Below are positions 16,141 to 24,505 of a DNA stretch of 64,000 bases, piece after piece (position 1 is the first letter of the stretch; every line of letters begins with the position of its first letter). The notes beneath the pieces were generated by a model that did not search any database, was not told the DNA's origin, and worked only from the letters and a program-made list of their open reading frames with translations. The translations under genes and the position numbers were made by a program. This stretch comes from Pseudogracilibacillus sp037071985 (GTDB taxonomy: Bacteria > Bacillota > Bacilli > Bacillales > Amphibacillaceae): positions 186,001-250,000 of the forward strand of contig NZ_JAXHDF010000005.1 of NCBI RefSeq assembly GCF_037071985.1, read 5' to 3'.

Positions 16141-17628
16141 TTATGCTTTTGTTTTACTTTTATCCGCTAATTCGAGTGCTTCATCTATCGCACGCTCAAC
16201 CCGAGGGTAAGTAGGGTTATTTCTCTTATGCGCATTATAAAATACTCCCATTTTTCTAACTGGGTCACCCGAATAGTAACGTTCATATTGAACGAGTCGC
16301 TGTCCAAATGCTTCTCCGCATAAATCCCATGCCAGTTTGAAAAGACGAATACGTCGTTCTGATGAAACATCGGATCTTCCGGCATAATATTTATGCATAT
16401 CTGCAGAAATTTCCGGATTATTGAAATCTGCTTCAGTTGGAGACATTAACAATCCACCAGCACCAATGGTTTGTAAAATTTGAATCGCTCTTGGATAAGT
16501 ATGTGGCAAGAGTCCGCGAATCGTCTCTAACGGAACAAGGTTCGGTCTAATTTCTCCAGTCTCGGTTACTTCATATTCTCTTTCGGCAGTTCTAACCAAT
16601 GCTCTGATAGTTTCAGCTGATTGAATCAGTTCAGATAACTGATTCTGAACGTTTAAGTATTGATCAACACCTACTGCATCTGCAATTGCACAAGCAACAT
16701 CGGCTACAAAAGATATTTTTGCCAATCCTCTAACTGCCGATTGATGAGAAGGTTGCTGATTAATTCCTGTACTAGGATATAGCATATTTCCGGCTTCTGC
16801 ATTTTGATTAATGAATACCCGATCCCATGGCACTAGGACATCATCAAAAACTAAAAGTGCATCAGATTCTTCAAACCTTGAAGCAAGCGGATGATCCCAT
16901 GTTGAACGTTCACCACTCTGTGCTTGTTCACGACAATATAATTTAAGTCCTGGTGTATCAATTGGCAGTGCAAAACTGATTGCATATTTATCATCACCTG
17001 GTCTAAATCCTGGATACGAATAAATGATTACTTCATCCGTTATTGGTGCAAGCGTAGCAAGCATTTTTGCTCCTCTGACAATTAATCCTTCATCCGTTTC
17101 TTTTACTACACCTAAATGTGTAAATTCATCTTGTTGGTTATGAGACGATTGACTACGGTCATTTTGAGGATTAACAATTGCATGTGTTAAGAATAAATCA
17201 TTATCCCTTATATGTTTATAATAATTTATAATATTATCTCCATATCGATCTCCATGCTTTCTAAAGAACCAATCATTCGCTGCCATTCCAGTAACAACAG
17301 TATTTAAAAAGTCTGGTGTTCTACCCATTAATCCAAACGTAGATTCAGCCCATAGCTCAAATACTTGTCTTCTCATTTGAAGGTGTTCCGGTTTCGTTGG
17401 GTTTAGGAATGAATTACCTATTCGCTTACCATTTTCCTCACAAATATGTGTTATTTTATCTTGATGTTTAGGATCATATTGCATGTCATACAGCTTTGCT
17501 ACTTCTTTTACTGAGCTTGCAAAATATGGATGATCCACCACATTTTCTATCCTTTTCCCACCCAGCCACACTTCTGGTTTCCTATTTCTGATCCCATCAA
17601 TATATTGTTCTCCTGTTCGAATACTCAT
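16141..17628 (-). CDS. FADH2-dependent anthranilate 3-monooxygenase, HpaB-like large component
   Basis: A 495-residue member of the 4-hydroxyphenylacetate 3-hydroxylase (HpaB) family with an acyl-CoA-dehydrogenase-like fold. It begins with TGEQYIDGIRNRKPEVWLGG and contains the flavin/substrate segment NDLFLTHAIVNPQNDRSQ and the PLASRFEESDALLVFDDVLVP region. Such enzymes use reduced flavin supplied by a separate reductase, here encoded 13 bases upstream. Given the 3-hydroxyanthranilate dioxygenase downstream, the best substrate is anthranilate, giving 3-hydroxyanthranilate, as reported for the Geobacillus thermodenitrificans homologue. Hydroxylation of another aromatic acid cannot be excluded from sequence alone. 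Confidence 0.85.
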   Translation of the reverse strand: MSIRTGEQYIDGIRNRKPEVWLGGKRIENVVDHPYFASSVKEVAKLYDMQYDPKHQDKITHICEENGKRIGNSFLNPTKPEHLQMRRQVFELWAESTFGLMGRTPDFLNTVVTGMAANDWFFRKHGDRYGDNIINYYKHIRDNDLFLTHAIVNPQNDRSQSSHNQQDEFTHLGVVKETDEGLIVRGAKMLATLAPITDEVIIYSYPGFRPGDDKYAISFALPIDTPGLKLYCREQAQSGERSTWDHPLASRFEESDALLVFDDVLVPWDRVFINQNAEAGNMLYPSTGINQQPSHQSAVRGLAKISFVADVACAIADAVGVDQYLNVQNQLSELIQSAETIRALVRTAEREYEVTETGEIRPNLVPLETIRGLLPHTYPRAIQILQTIGAGGLLMSPTEADFNNPEISADMHKYYAGRSDVSSERRIRLFKLAWDLCGEAFGQRLVQYERYYSGDPVRKMGVFYNAHKRNNPTYPRVERAIDEALELADKSKTKA

Positions 17629-17641
17629 CTTAAGTTCCTCC

Positions 17642-18124
17642 CTAATTACTCATTACTGAGTTAGCATTTGTTTTTAAAAACTTTCCTTTATGAAATAATA
17701 AACTTTCATTTTCGCTATATGAGAATTTTTCTACTTTCCCTAAAAATAATAAATGATCACCACCTTCATACTCTTCCCAAGGTGTGCATTCGATTGTTGC
17801 AACCGTATTTTCAAGTCTAGGACCTATTTCTGAATCCTCTTGCCATTCCACAACTAACCCATCTTGTTGTTTTCCTGCAAATTGGAAAGCAATTGACTGT
17901 TGTTCAGCAGATAAAACATTAATAATAAAGGGTCTGTTTCTTAAGTCATGATATGCTTTTGTATTTTTATCAATCGATATAAGCACAAGTGGAGGATCTA
18001 AAGAAACAGAAGTGAATGAATTTATCGTTATTCCTCTTCGGTTACCATTATCATCGTTCCAAGTTACAACGGTAACGCCTGTTGCAAAATGACCAAAGCA
18101 ATTTCTTAAATTTCTTGTATCCAC
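17642..18124 (-). CDS. flavin reductase component (HpaC-like)
   Basis: A 160-residue flavin reductase-like domain protein. Visible features are FATGVTVVTW near the N-terminus, the flavin-binding GITINSFTSVSLDPPLVLISI, and the C-terminal GGDHLLFLGKVEKF motif. It reduces FAD with NAD(P)H and hands FADH2 to the monooxygenase encoded next. The GTG start is preceded by TGGAGGTTG. It is the first gene of the unit and has a clear promoter with a palindromic operator upstream. The gap to the monooxygenase is 13 bases. Confidence 0.9.
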   Translation of the reverse strand: MDTRNLRNCFGHFATGVTVVTWNDDNGNRRGITINSFTSVSLDPPLVLISIDKNTKAYHDLRNRPFIINVLSAEQQSIAFQFAGKQQDGLVVEWQEDSEIGPRLENTVATIECTPWEEYEGGDHLLFLGKVEKFSYSENESLLFHKGKFLKTNANSVMSN

Positions 18125-18158
18125 TTATTCAACCTCCATTTATTTTCTTGTTACTAAC

Positions 18159-18210
18159 ACTATATTGAAAACGCTACCAACGAACAATATACGAATCTCA
18201 CAGTGTGAAA
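18159..18210 (-). promoter_or_regulatory. promoter and palindromic operator of the anthranilate hydroxylase unit
   Basis: On the minus strand TTGTTC (18182-18187) and TATAGT (18159-18164) are 17 bases apart. The 15-mer TTTCACACTGTGAGA (18196-18210), containing the perfect palindrome TCACA-C-TGTGA, ends 8 bases upstream of the -35 box. A GATTCGTAT string also seen upstream of iclR lies between them. The position upstream of -35 fits an activator. Confidence 0.7.
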
Positions 18211-18264
18211 CTTAAATGAATTTCTTAATTTTTTAGCAATTTTTTTTCAAAAATTTTAATAAAA

Positions 18265-18295
18265 AAATGTCCGAAGGAGAGCCTAACGGACATTT
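18265..18295 (-). terminator. intrinsic terminator after the dioxygenase-like gene
   Basis: AAATGTCCG (18265-18273) pairs with CGGACATTT (18287-18295), and a long T-run follows on the minus strand. It separates the EamA/dioxygenase unit from the anthranilate hydroxylase promoter. Confidence 0.92.
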
Positions 18296-18297
18296 AC

Positions 18298-19209
18298 TTA
18301 TTTTTTATATTTTTGTAACGCAAATTCATACAATGTATTTTCATATCCTGTTCCCCAAGCAGCATTATCTTCCCAATGTCTTGCTTTTAAAGGGAGTTCT
18401 TCATGCCATGGACGTGGATCAAAGTACCCTACTTCAGGGAGCAGTTGATCCATGTCTATGTATAATTCAACTAGATTCCCTTCCGGATCATGATGATAAG
18501 CTGCAATATTATGACCTGCTGTATGTCTTGTCGGTCCCCAAAGAGTTGGTATGTTATTTTTAGCAAGAAAATCTAAGCTTTGATACTGATGACTTGCATC
18601 TCTTAATTCAAATGCAATGTGGTACATCACTGGGCGACCAACGAATTGTCCCAAATTACAAATATTTAAGACATGATGATCACTATTACATGTGATAAAA
18701 TTTGCTCGTTCTCCAATTCGATCCGTATAATGAAAATTCAATACTTCTCTATAGAATGCAACAGACTTTTTTGGATCCATTGACCCGAGTGCCAGATGTC
18801 CTAATTTATTAGGCACAATGCCATTTTCTTTAAAATGCGGTGCCGGTGTTTCCATACTAGTATAAAGATGAACAAGGAAGCCATCCGGATCTTCAAATTC
18901 CAGTAATTCCGGTAATCCTGGTTGTGCATCCGATTTTAACTGAGTAGAGATGCCTTGCTGCTTCAATCTTATCTTTACATCATGAAGCGAGTATTGATTT
19001 CCCAATTGAAATCCTAAAACTTGTAAATTACTTTCCAGATTGGGAGTTAATATTATATTGTGATGATCAAGTCCCGTACTTAAATATCTTATCCCATCAT
19101 CACCTGTTTCCACTAATGTAAGTCCCATCACGTTCGTATAGTAATCTTCCATTGCCTTGGTGTCTTTCGTTGCAAGATTGGCATAACCAAGTTTAAAAGG
19201 CCGTATCAT
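18298..19209 (-). CDS. vicinal-oxygen-chelate (extradiol) dioxygenase-like protein
   Basis: A 303-residue protein with two VOC modules (about 5-120 and 133-255), like catechol 2,3-dioxygenases. Fe ligands are visible in the second module as His138 (GHLALG), His197 (MYHIAFEL) and Glu248 (GNLVELY), so it is likely active. The acceptor residue region HHDPEGN is typical. It should cleave a catechol-type ring next to its two hydroxyls. Its substrate is unclear, since 3-hydroxyanthranilate is handled by the cupin dioxygenase. It may open a side product such as catechol or a hydroxylated aromatic acid. It lies 46 bases after the EamA gene. Confidence 0.82.
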   Translation of the reverse strand: MIRPFKLGYANLATKDTKAMEDYYTNVMGLTLVETGDDGIRYLSTGLDHHNIILTPNLESNLQVLGFQLGNQYSLHDVKIRLKQQGISTQLKSDAQPGLPELLEFEDPDGFLVHLYTSMETPAPHFKENGIVPNKLGHLALGSMDPKKSVAFYREVLNFHYTDRIGERANFITCNSDHHVLNICNLGQFVGRPVMYHIAFELRDASHQYQSLDFLAKNNIPTLWGPTRHTAGHNIAAYHHDPEGNLVELYIDMDQLLPEVGYFDPRPWHEELPLKARHWEDNAAWGTGYENTLYEFALQKYKK

Positions 19210-19255
19210 ATGACAAACTCCTTAAAATTAAATAGATTGTTTTGATGTTATTATT

Positions 19256-20203
19256 TTATTGAGTTGCTTTTTCATCCATTTGAACGACGCGCTTCCGATC
19301 AATCAATGTAGATATAACACTGTGAAAAATAATCCCACTTACGACTAATCCTATTCCTATAAATGATGTTAATTTGGGAAGGGGTGTATTAAGAAATAAC
19401 AACTCTCCAATTAATGAAAAAACAACTGCACCTGTTACAGTTGATTCAACTCCAGCTAATTTATAATTATCATGTCTTACTAACTCTGTTGCATAAAAAT
19501 ATAATTGGGTCGCAAAAACACCTGCAAATAAAGCAACAATAAAGGTTTGCCAAATTTGGCTTTGACTCGGAGCACCATATGTAAACACGCCATAAACAGA
19601 TAAAATAATCCAAAAAGGCAAGGAGGCAATCGTCATTCCAAGAATACGTTGCGTTGTAGTCAACTCCCCATCAACAACTTGCATCATTTTCCGATTTGCT
19701 ACCGGATAGGAAACCGCTGCAACTATTAGTGGAATGATCGTAAATACAACTGAAGTTAATGGTACTTGATTTGCATGTTCAATTTGCATCATAAATACAC
19801 CAAAAATAATAATTAATGAAATAAGCACACTTTGAACTGGAATAGATCGATTTGTTTTATTAATAAATGGCACTAGTAAGGAACCGATTACAATATTTAA
19901 TTGAAATGTTCCCGCAACTAACCATCCAGGTGCATAAATTGTTGCATACGTTAACGACGCATAAAAAATTCCAAAACCAATTGTACTCCAAACAAACCAC
20001 TGAACCGGGTATCTCTTAAGATGATGTAAGACAGGTGCTACTTGTTTCCTCCCAACAAAAAGGATTAAAATCGGTAACATAAAATAGAAACGAAGTGATG
20101 CGCTCCAAATCCAGCTTCCACCAGCAAGTTCCATTGCACGATTCAAAATAAAAACAAGTGAGAAAAATAAAGCCCCAAGTAATCCTATTAAAATAGGTCG
20201 CAA
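19256..20203 (-). CDS. EamA/DMT-family transporter
   Basis: A 315-residue protein with about ten membrane segments arranged as two EamA repeats, matching the YdcZ/RhaT-like multidrug-resistance transporter type of drug/metabolite transporters. The N-terminal segment LLGALFFSLVFILNRAMELAG and the second-half GVESTVTGAVVFSLIGELLF are typical. The start is TTG; GAGGTGA lies upstream and the only nearby ATG runs into a stop. It precedes the dioxygenase-like gene, so it may export or import an aromatic compound, but the substrate is unknown. Confidence 0.85.
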   Translation of the reverse strand: MRPILIGLLGALFFSLVFILNRAMELAGGSWIWSASLRFYFMLPILILFVGRKQVAPVLHHLKRYPVQWFVWSTIGFGIFYASLTYATIYAPGWLVAGTFQLNIVIGSLLVPFINKTNRSIPVQSVLISLIIIFGVFMMQIEHANQVPLTSVVFTIIPLIVAAVSYPVANRKMMQVVDGELTTTQRILGMTIASLPFWIILSVYGVFTYGAPSQSQIWQTFIVALFAGVFATQLYFYATELVRHDNYKLAGVESTVTGAVVFSLIGELLFLNTPLPKLTSFIGIGLVVSGIIFHSVISTLIDRKRVVQMDEKATQ

Positions 20204-20263
20204 AAAATCACCTCATAGTTGTAAAATCTTTTTCTCGGAAAATTCCTATTATTTATGAAACTA

Positions 20264-20356
20264 TTATTTCATTCCCGTTTTAATAAAGCAAAGAAACAGT
20301 CCTTCACCATATATAAGGTAATCATCCCAACCACATGATAAGTCAGTAGAAATCAT
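20264..20356 (-). CDS. candidate 30-residue leader peptide with strong ribosome binding site
   Basis: An ATG at 20356 is preceded by GAGGGGG at six bases, better than most real genes nearby, and opens a 30-codon frame (MISTDLSCGWDDYLIYGEGL... ending KTGMK) that stops at 20264. The peptide has one Trp, two Tyr and two Cys and no known family. It lies between the kynureninase terminator and the EamA gene, 60 bases before the EamA start, so it could be a leader controlling that gene. A TATACT -10 candidate lies at 20403-20408. There is no direct evidence that it is translated. Confidence 0.4.
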   Translation of the reverse strand: MISTDLSCGWDDYLIYGEGLFLCFIKTGMK

Positions 20357-20420
20357 ATCTATCCCCCTCACTAATAAAATTTAATTTCATTGTCGTAAAA
20401 AAAGTATAAATGATTTAATA

Positions 20421-20470
20421 AAAAACCATAATTAGATAAACTTTTGTATGTTTATACTAATTATGGTTTT
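20421..20470 (-). terminator. intrinsic terminator after kynureninase
   Basis: AAACCATAATTAG pairs with CTAATTATGGTTT around a 20-base loop. The minus-strand RNA ends in TTTTTTATT. It closes the TRAP-permease-kynU operon. Confidence 0.92.
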
Positions 20471-20475
20471 ATGCT

Positions 20476-21747
20476 CTAAGCAATAACACCTCTTTCATTT
20501 TCAAATTTTTTGTACTCTTTTTCTTCCATTATTTCTACTAGTATACGTACAGCATGCCATACTTCTTGGAATGTATTGTAGAGTGCTACAGGAGCAAGTC
20601 GCACTCCATTTGGGGCTCTAAAGTCCGGAATAACCTTATGTGCTTTTAATGCTTTACAAATTCGAGCCGCTTCAGGATGCTCTAAAAATACATGAGCACC
20701 ACGAGTTTCCTCATCTCGTGGACTTACAATGTTAAATTGGTAATCTATTAATTTTTCATCAACTAAGTTCATTAGATACTCCGTTAATAGTAATGATTTT
20801 TTTCTTACCTTTTCTATCGTAGCTTCTTGAAATATTTCTAATGCTCCATACAATGGTGCTGCACTTAATACATGTGGAGTACCAATTTGATATGCTCCAG
20901 CATCGGCGGCGGCTGTAAGTGTATGTTCCATATCGAACTGTTTGGATTTATCCGAACTAAACCACCCTGCAAGACCGGGAGCTTTTCCAAAATGATTTTT
21001 ATTTATATAGATTCCTCCAACACTACCAGGTCCACCATTTAAATGTTTATAGGTGCACCAAAATGCAAAGTCAACTCCCCACTCGGATAACTTATGTGGA
21101 ATTGCTCCTATTGAGTGGCAAAGGTCAAAACCAATATAAATACCTCTCTTATGTGCTTCTTTCGTTAAAACTTTCATATCCAAAATTTGTCCACTTCGGT
21201 AAAGGACACTTGGAAGAACAATTAAGGCAACTTCTTCAGTCATTGCATCAATGATATCTTGTGTTTCTAACGTATGACCATTTCTACTTGTTACTTTAAC
21301 GAGATTTTCACTTGGATCTAATCCCTTTAGCCTTAATTGACTTTTTAAAGCATAAATATCAGATGGAAAATTTAATTCATCTGCTAATATCTTCATCTTC
21401 TTTCCATTAGGTGAAAAAAAACTGGCAGTTAATTGATGCAGATTAGTTGTTGTAGATCCTGTAATAATAACTTCTCTAGGTTCGGCACCAAGTAATGGAG
21501 CTGTCATATCCCCTAGGTTTTCAGATAAATAAAACCAAGGATATTCTCCCTCGCTCCAGCCATCAATTGCATATTGTTTCCATGAATTAAGTATATTAAA
21601 TAAACTAGTTTCAGACCTTTTTGATAAGAGTCCTAAAGAGTTTCCATCAAAATATATCGTTTCATTTGGAATATAAAACTCATTTCTGAAATGTTTAAGT
21701 TCATCTTGTTGATCCAGGTTTTCTGCATATGACAAATCCAAATTCAA
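20476..21747 (-). CDS. kynU: kynureninase
   Basis: A 423-residue PLP-dependent fold-type I enzyme that hydrolyses L-kynurenine to anthranilate and alanine (or 3-hydroxykynurenine to 3-hydroxyanthranilate). Signatures are IYFDGNSLGLL near residue 31, GSTTTNLHQL near 97, FDLCHSIGAIPHKL (Asp208) and the PLP lysine Lys234 in CTYKHLNGGPGSVGG. The start is TTG with AGGAGAG upstream. It is the last gene of an operon with a TRAP transporter and an amino-acid permease. It feeds the anthranilate pathway encoded at 8-18 kb. Confidence 0.95.
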   Translation of the reverse strand: MNLDLSYAENLDQQDELKHFRNEFYIPNETIYFDGNSLGLLSKRSETSLFNILNSWKQYAIDGWSEGEYPWFYLSENLGDMTAPLLGAEPREVIITGSTTTNLHQLTASFFSPNGKKMKILADELNFPSDIYALKSQLRLKGLDPSENLVKVTSRNGHTLETQDIIDAMTEEVALIVLPSVLYRSGQILDMKVLTKEAHKRGIYIGFDLCHSIGAIPHKLSEWGVDFAFWCTYKHLNGGPGSVGGIYINKNHFGKAPGLAGWFSSDKSKQFDMEHTLTAAADAGAYQIGTPHVLSAAPLYGALEIFQEATIEKVRKKSLLLTEYLMNLVDEKLIDYQFNIVSPRDEETRGAHVFLEHPEAARICKALKAHKVIPDFRAPNGVRLAPVALYNTFQEVWHAVRILVEIMEEKEYKKFENERGVIA

Positions 21748-21770
21748 AATTGTTCACTCTCCTGCTCTTG

Positions 21771-23195
21771 TTATTTTGATATTTCTTGGGATTCATTATT
21801 TCCTATATCTAAATCTCGTTTTTGGTTAATATTTTTCCAAATGAAATAAGCTACAGTTATGAATATGAGCCAAGGAACTCCTACAATCAGGGTTGCCTTA
21901 AACTCAACCGAAAACCATGTAGAGATAACAACAGCGACTAATAAAGTTGCACCTAAAATTGTTATATAAGGATAACCAATCATTCGTACTGGTAATTTTT
22001 TATTACCTGTTTGTACCCATTTTTTCCTGAAAAATAAATGCGTAATAAAAATCATAAACCAGGTAAACATCGCCCCAAAACTCGAAATAGATATCATTGT
22101 TCCAAATGCTGTTTCCGGAGCAATTATTGTAATAACTGTTGCAATGGCAATACCAATGACCGAAGTCGCTAACGCTGTTGCAGGAACAGACTTTTTATTT
22201 AATTTACCTAACACTTTGGGTGCAAATCCAGCGCGAGACAACGAAAACATCATTCGTGTAGAAATGTATAATTGACTATTCATGGCAGATAGTGCTGCAA
22301 CTAAAATAACAAAGTTCATAACACCAGCTGCTCCGGGTATATTTAAAATCTCCATTACCTTTACAAACGGGCTTGTCTCTATTCCCGCTGATCCCCAAGG
22401 TACAATAACTAGCATTAAAGACAATGTTAATAGATAAAATAGGATTAGTCTTACAACTGCTGAACGTAAAGCAATTGGCACAGCTTTTTGAGGTTCTTTT
22501 GCTTCACCAGCACTAACTGCAATCATTTCAATACTTAAATAACTAAACAATGAAACGAAAATTGCAATCCACATTCCCCAAAAACCATTTGGAAAAAACC
22601 CTCCGTCATTCGTATAATTTTGAAAAGTAATTGATGAGGAAGTATTAGCACCAAATATTACATATACAGCCAATAATATAAATCCTACAATTGCAATAAT
22701 TTTTATTAGTGATAGCCAGTACTCAACCGCTCCAAACACGTTAACGCTAGTTACATTAACATATAAAAGTGCTACTGAAAATATTATTATCCAAACAAAT
22801 CCTGGAACTGTCGGAAACCAGTACCCCATATAAATTGCTACTGCGGTTACTTCAGTACCAATTGCCAACACTAGACAGAACCAATAAGAGTACCTGACAG
22901 CGAAACCAGCCCAAGGATTAATATAGCTTTCTGCATACGCTCCAAAGGAACCTGATGTTGGATGAGCAACAGTCATTTCTGCAAGACACCCCATTAACAT
23001 TAGAGCAATTAAGGCTCCAATTGCATAACTTATAATAACGCTTGGTCCAGCTAATCCAATTGCTAACCCACTTCCTAAAAAGAGCCCTGTTCCAATTGCT
23101 CCACCAATTGCAATCATTGTGAGTTGTCGTGTAGATAAACCTTTTTGTAGTCCTTTTTCTCTCTCAATGATTTGATCTACATTACTTTTTTTCAT
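21771..23195 (-). CDS. amino-acid permease (APC family, AnsP/AroP type)
   Basis: A 474-residue permease with 12 membrane segments. The N-terminal signature LSTRQLTMIAIGGAIGTGLFLGSGLAI (about residues 22-48) and the following GPSVIISYAIGALIALMLMGCLAEM are the classic amino-acid/proton symporter motifs. The ATG at 23195 is chosen over an upstream GTG because GGGGGA is seven bases before it. Placed directly before kynU, it could import tryptophan or kynurenine, though the sequence alone only supports a broad amino-acid permease. Confidence 0.88.
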   Translation of the reverse strand: MKKSNVDQIIEREKGLQKGLSTRQLTMIAIGGAIGTGLFLGSGLAIGLAGPSVIISYAIGALIALMLMGCLAEMTVAHPTSGSFGAYAESYINPWAGFAVRYSYWFCLVLAIGTEVTAVAIYMGYWFPTVPGFVWIIIFSVALLYVNVTSVNVFGAVEYWLSLIKIIAIVGFILLAVYVIFGANTSSSITFQNYTNDGGFFPNGFWGMWIAIFVSLFSYLSIEMIAVSAGEAKEPQKAVPIALRSAVVRLILFYLLTLSLMLVIVPWGSAGIETSPFVKVMEILNIPGAAGVMNFVILVAALSAMNSQLYISTRMMFSLSRAGFAPKVLGKLNKKSVPATALATSVIGIAIATVITIIAPETAFGTMISISSFGAMFTWFMIFITHLFFRKKWVQTGNKKLPVRMIGYPYITILGATLLVAVVISTWFSVEFKATLIVGVPWLIFITVAYFIWKNINQKRDLDIGNNESQEISK

Positions 23196-23218
23196 TCTCC
23201 ATTCCCCCACTATGCTAT

Positions 23219-24505
23219 TTAATTTTTAATTAAACTTGGAATCCATAAAACAGCATCTTCCCAATAAGTAATTATGAACAACATTAGAACAGATACAATT
23301 AAAAATGGCAAAAGTGCTCTTACCAAACGCTCAATTGAAATTTCCGCGACTGAGGATACAATAAAAAGTCCAGTACCCACCGGAGGTGTTAATAAACCGA
23401 TCGTCAAGTTAATTGTAATAATGACTCCAAAATGAACGGGATCAATCTGATAAGTTGCTAAAAGCGGGATCAATACAGGAACTAATATAATCAAAGCTGC
23501 TATTCCATCAAGCACTGCTCCTAGTAATAGAAGCAAAATATTTACCAATAATAAAAATACGATTGGGCTGTCGGAAAGGTTTAACATACTGTTTGCGAGC
23601 GTTTGCGGTATTTGCTCATAGGCTAAAATAAATCCAAACACATTGGCCATCACGATCAAAAATGTAATTGTTGCCGTATTTACAACTGTATTTTTAAAAA
23701 TTTCCGGTAAATCTGACACTTTTAGCTGTCTGTATGAAAATCCAATAATAATTGCGATGATACAAGCAACTGCTGCAGATTCAGTTGGAGTAAACATCCC
23801 ACTCAATATTCCATAAATAATAATAAAAGGAATTAACAATGCCGGTATAACAGATAAGAAATTATTAATAACTTCCTTCATCGTCCCCCGTTCACTCTTT
23901 GGGAAATTTTCCTTTCTATTAAGAAACCCGATTACAATAATGAAACTGACTCCAATTAAAATACCTGGGATTATTCCTGCCATAAACAAATCACCTATGG
24001 AAGCGCCGGTTAGCGTACCATAGATAATAAATAACATACTAGGTGGTATTATTGGAGCAACTATAGATGATGCTAAAGTTAATGCAGAAGAAAAATCACG
24101 AGAATATCCTTCCTTTTCCATCTCAGGAACCATTACTTTGCTCATCATAGCTGCTTGAGCATTTGCTGATCCCAAAATGGAGGCAAGAAACATATTAGCA
24201 ATTATCGCAACATATGCCAATCCCCCGCGAAAGTGTCCAATTAACACTTTTGCAAAAGAAATTAAACGGCTCGTAATACCACCAAAATTCATCAACTCCC
24301 CAGCTAACATAAAAAGTGGAATTGCGAGTAAGCCAAAGTTATCTATTCCAGAAAACATTTTCTGGGAAACGGAGCTTAATAACGTTGTATCTCCACTCAA
24401 TAATATGTAAGAGATCGATGTAATGATTAATACTAGGGATATTGGGATTCCAATTAATAGTAGTAAAATAAATATAATAATTGTTGCTATCATTCCAAAT
24501 GTCAT
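23219..24505 (-). CDS. TRAP transporter large membrane subunit DctM (second set)
   Basis: A 428-residue, very hydrophobic protein with DctM signatures GIPISLVLIITSISY, IPLFMLAGELMNFGGIT near 59, ASSIVAPIIPPSM near 145 and INLTIGLLTPPVGTGLFIV near 358. It forms the transport channel with DctQ. It overlaps the dctQ stop by four bases and is followed after 23 bases by the permease gene. Because this set shares an operon with kynureninase, an aromatic or keto-acid substrate such as kynurenine or anthranilate is plausible but unproven. Confidence 0.92.
   Translation of the reverse strand: MTFGMIATIIIFILLLLIGIPISLVLIITSISYILLSGDTTLLSSVSQKMFSGIDNFGLLAIPLFMLAGELMNFGGITSRLISFAKVLIGHFRGGLAYVAIIANMFLASILGSANAQAAMMSKVMVPEMEKEGYSRDFSSALTLASSIVAPIIPPSMLFIIYGTLTGASIGDLFMAGIIPGILIGVSFIIVIGFLNRKENFPKSERGTMKEVINNFLSVIPALLIPFIIIYGILSGMFTPTESAAVACIIAIIIGFSYRQLKVSDLPEIFKNTVVNTATITFLIVMANVFGFILAYEQIPQTLANSMLNLSDSPIVFLLLVNILLLLLGAVLDGIAALIILVPVLIPLLATYQIDPVHFGVIITINLTIGLLTPPVGTGLFIVSSVAEISIERLVRALLPFLIVSVLMLFIITYWEDAVLWIPSLIKN

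Noticed and set aside
16141..17628. Large monooxygenase as kynurenine 3-monooxygenase
   Set aside because: Kynurenine 3-monooxygenase is a single-component GxGxxG FAD enzyme. This protein is an HpaB-type enzyme that needs a separate reductase.
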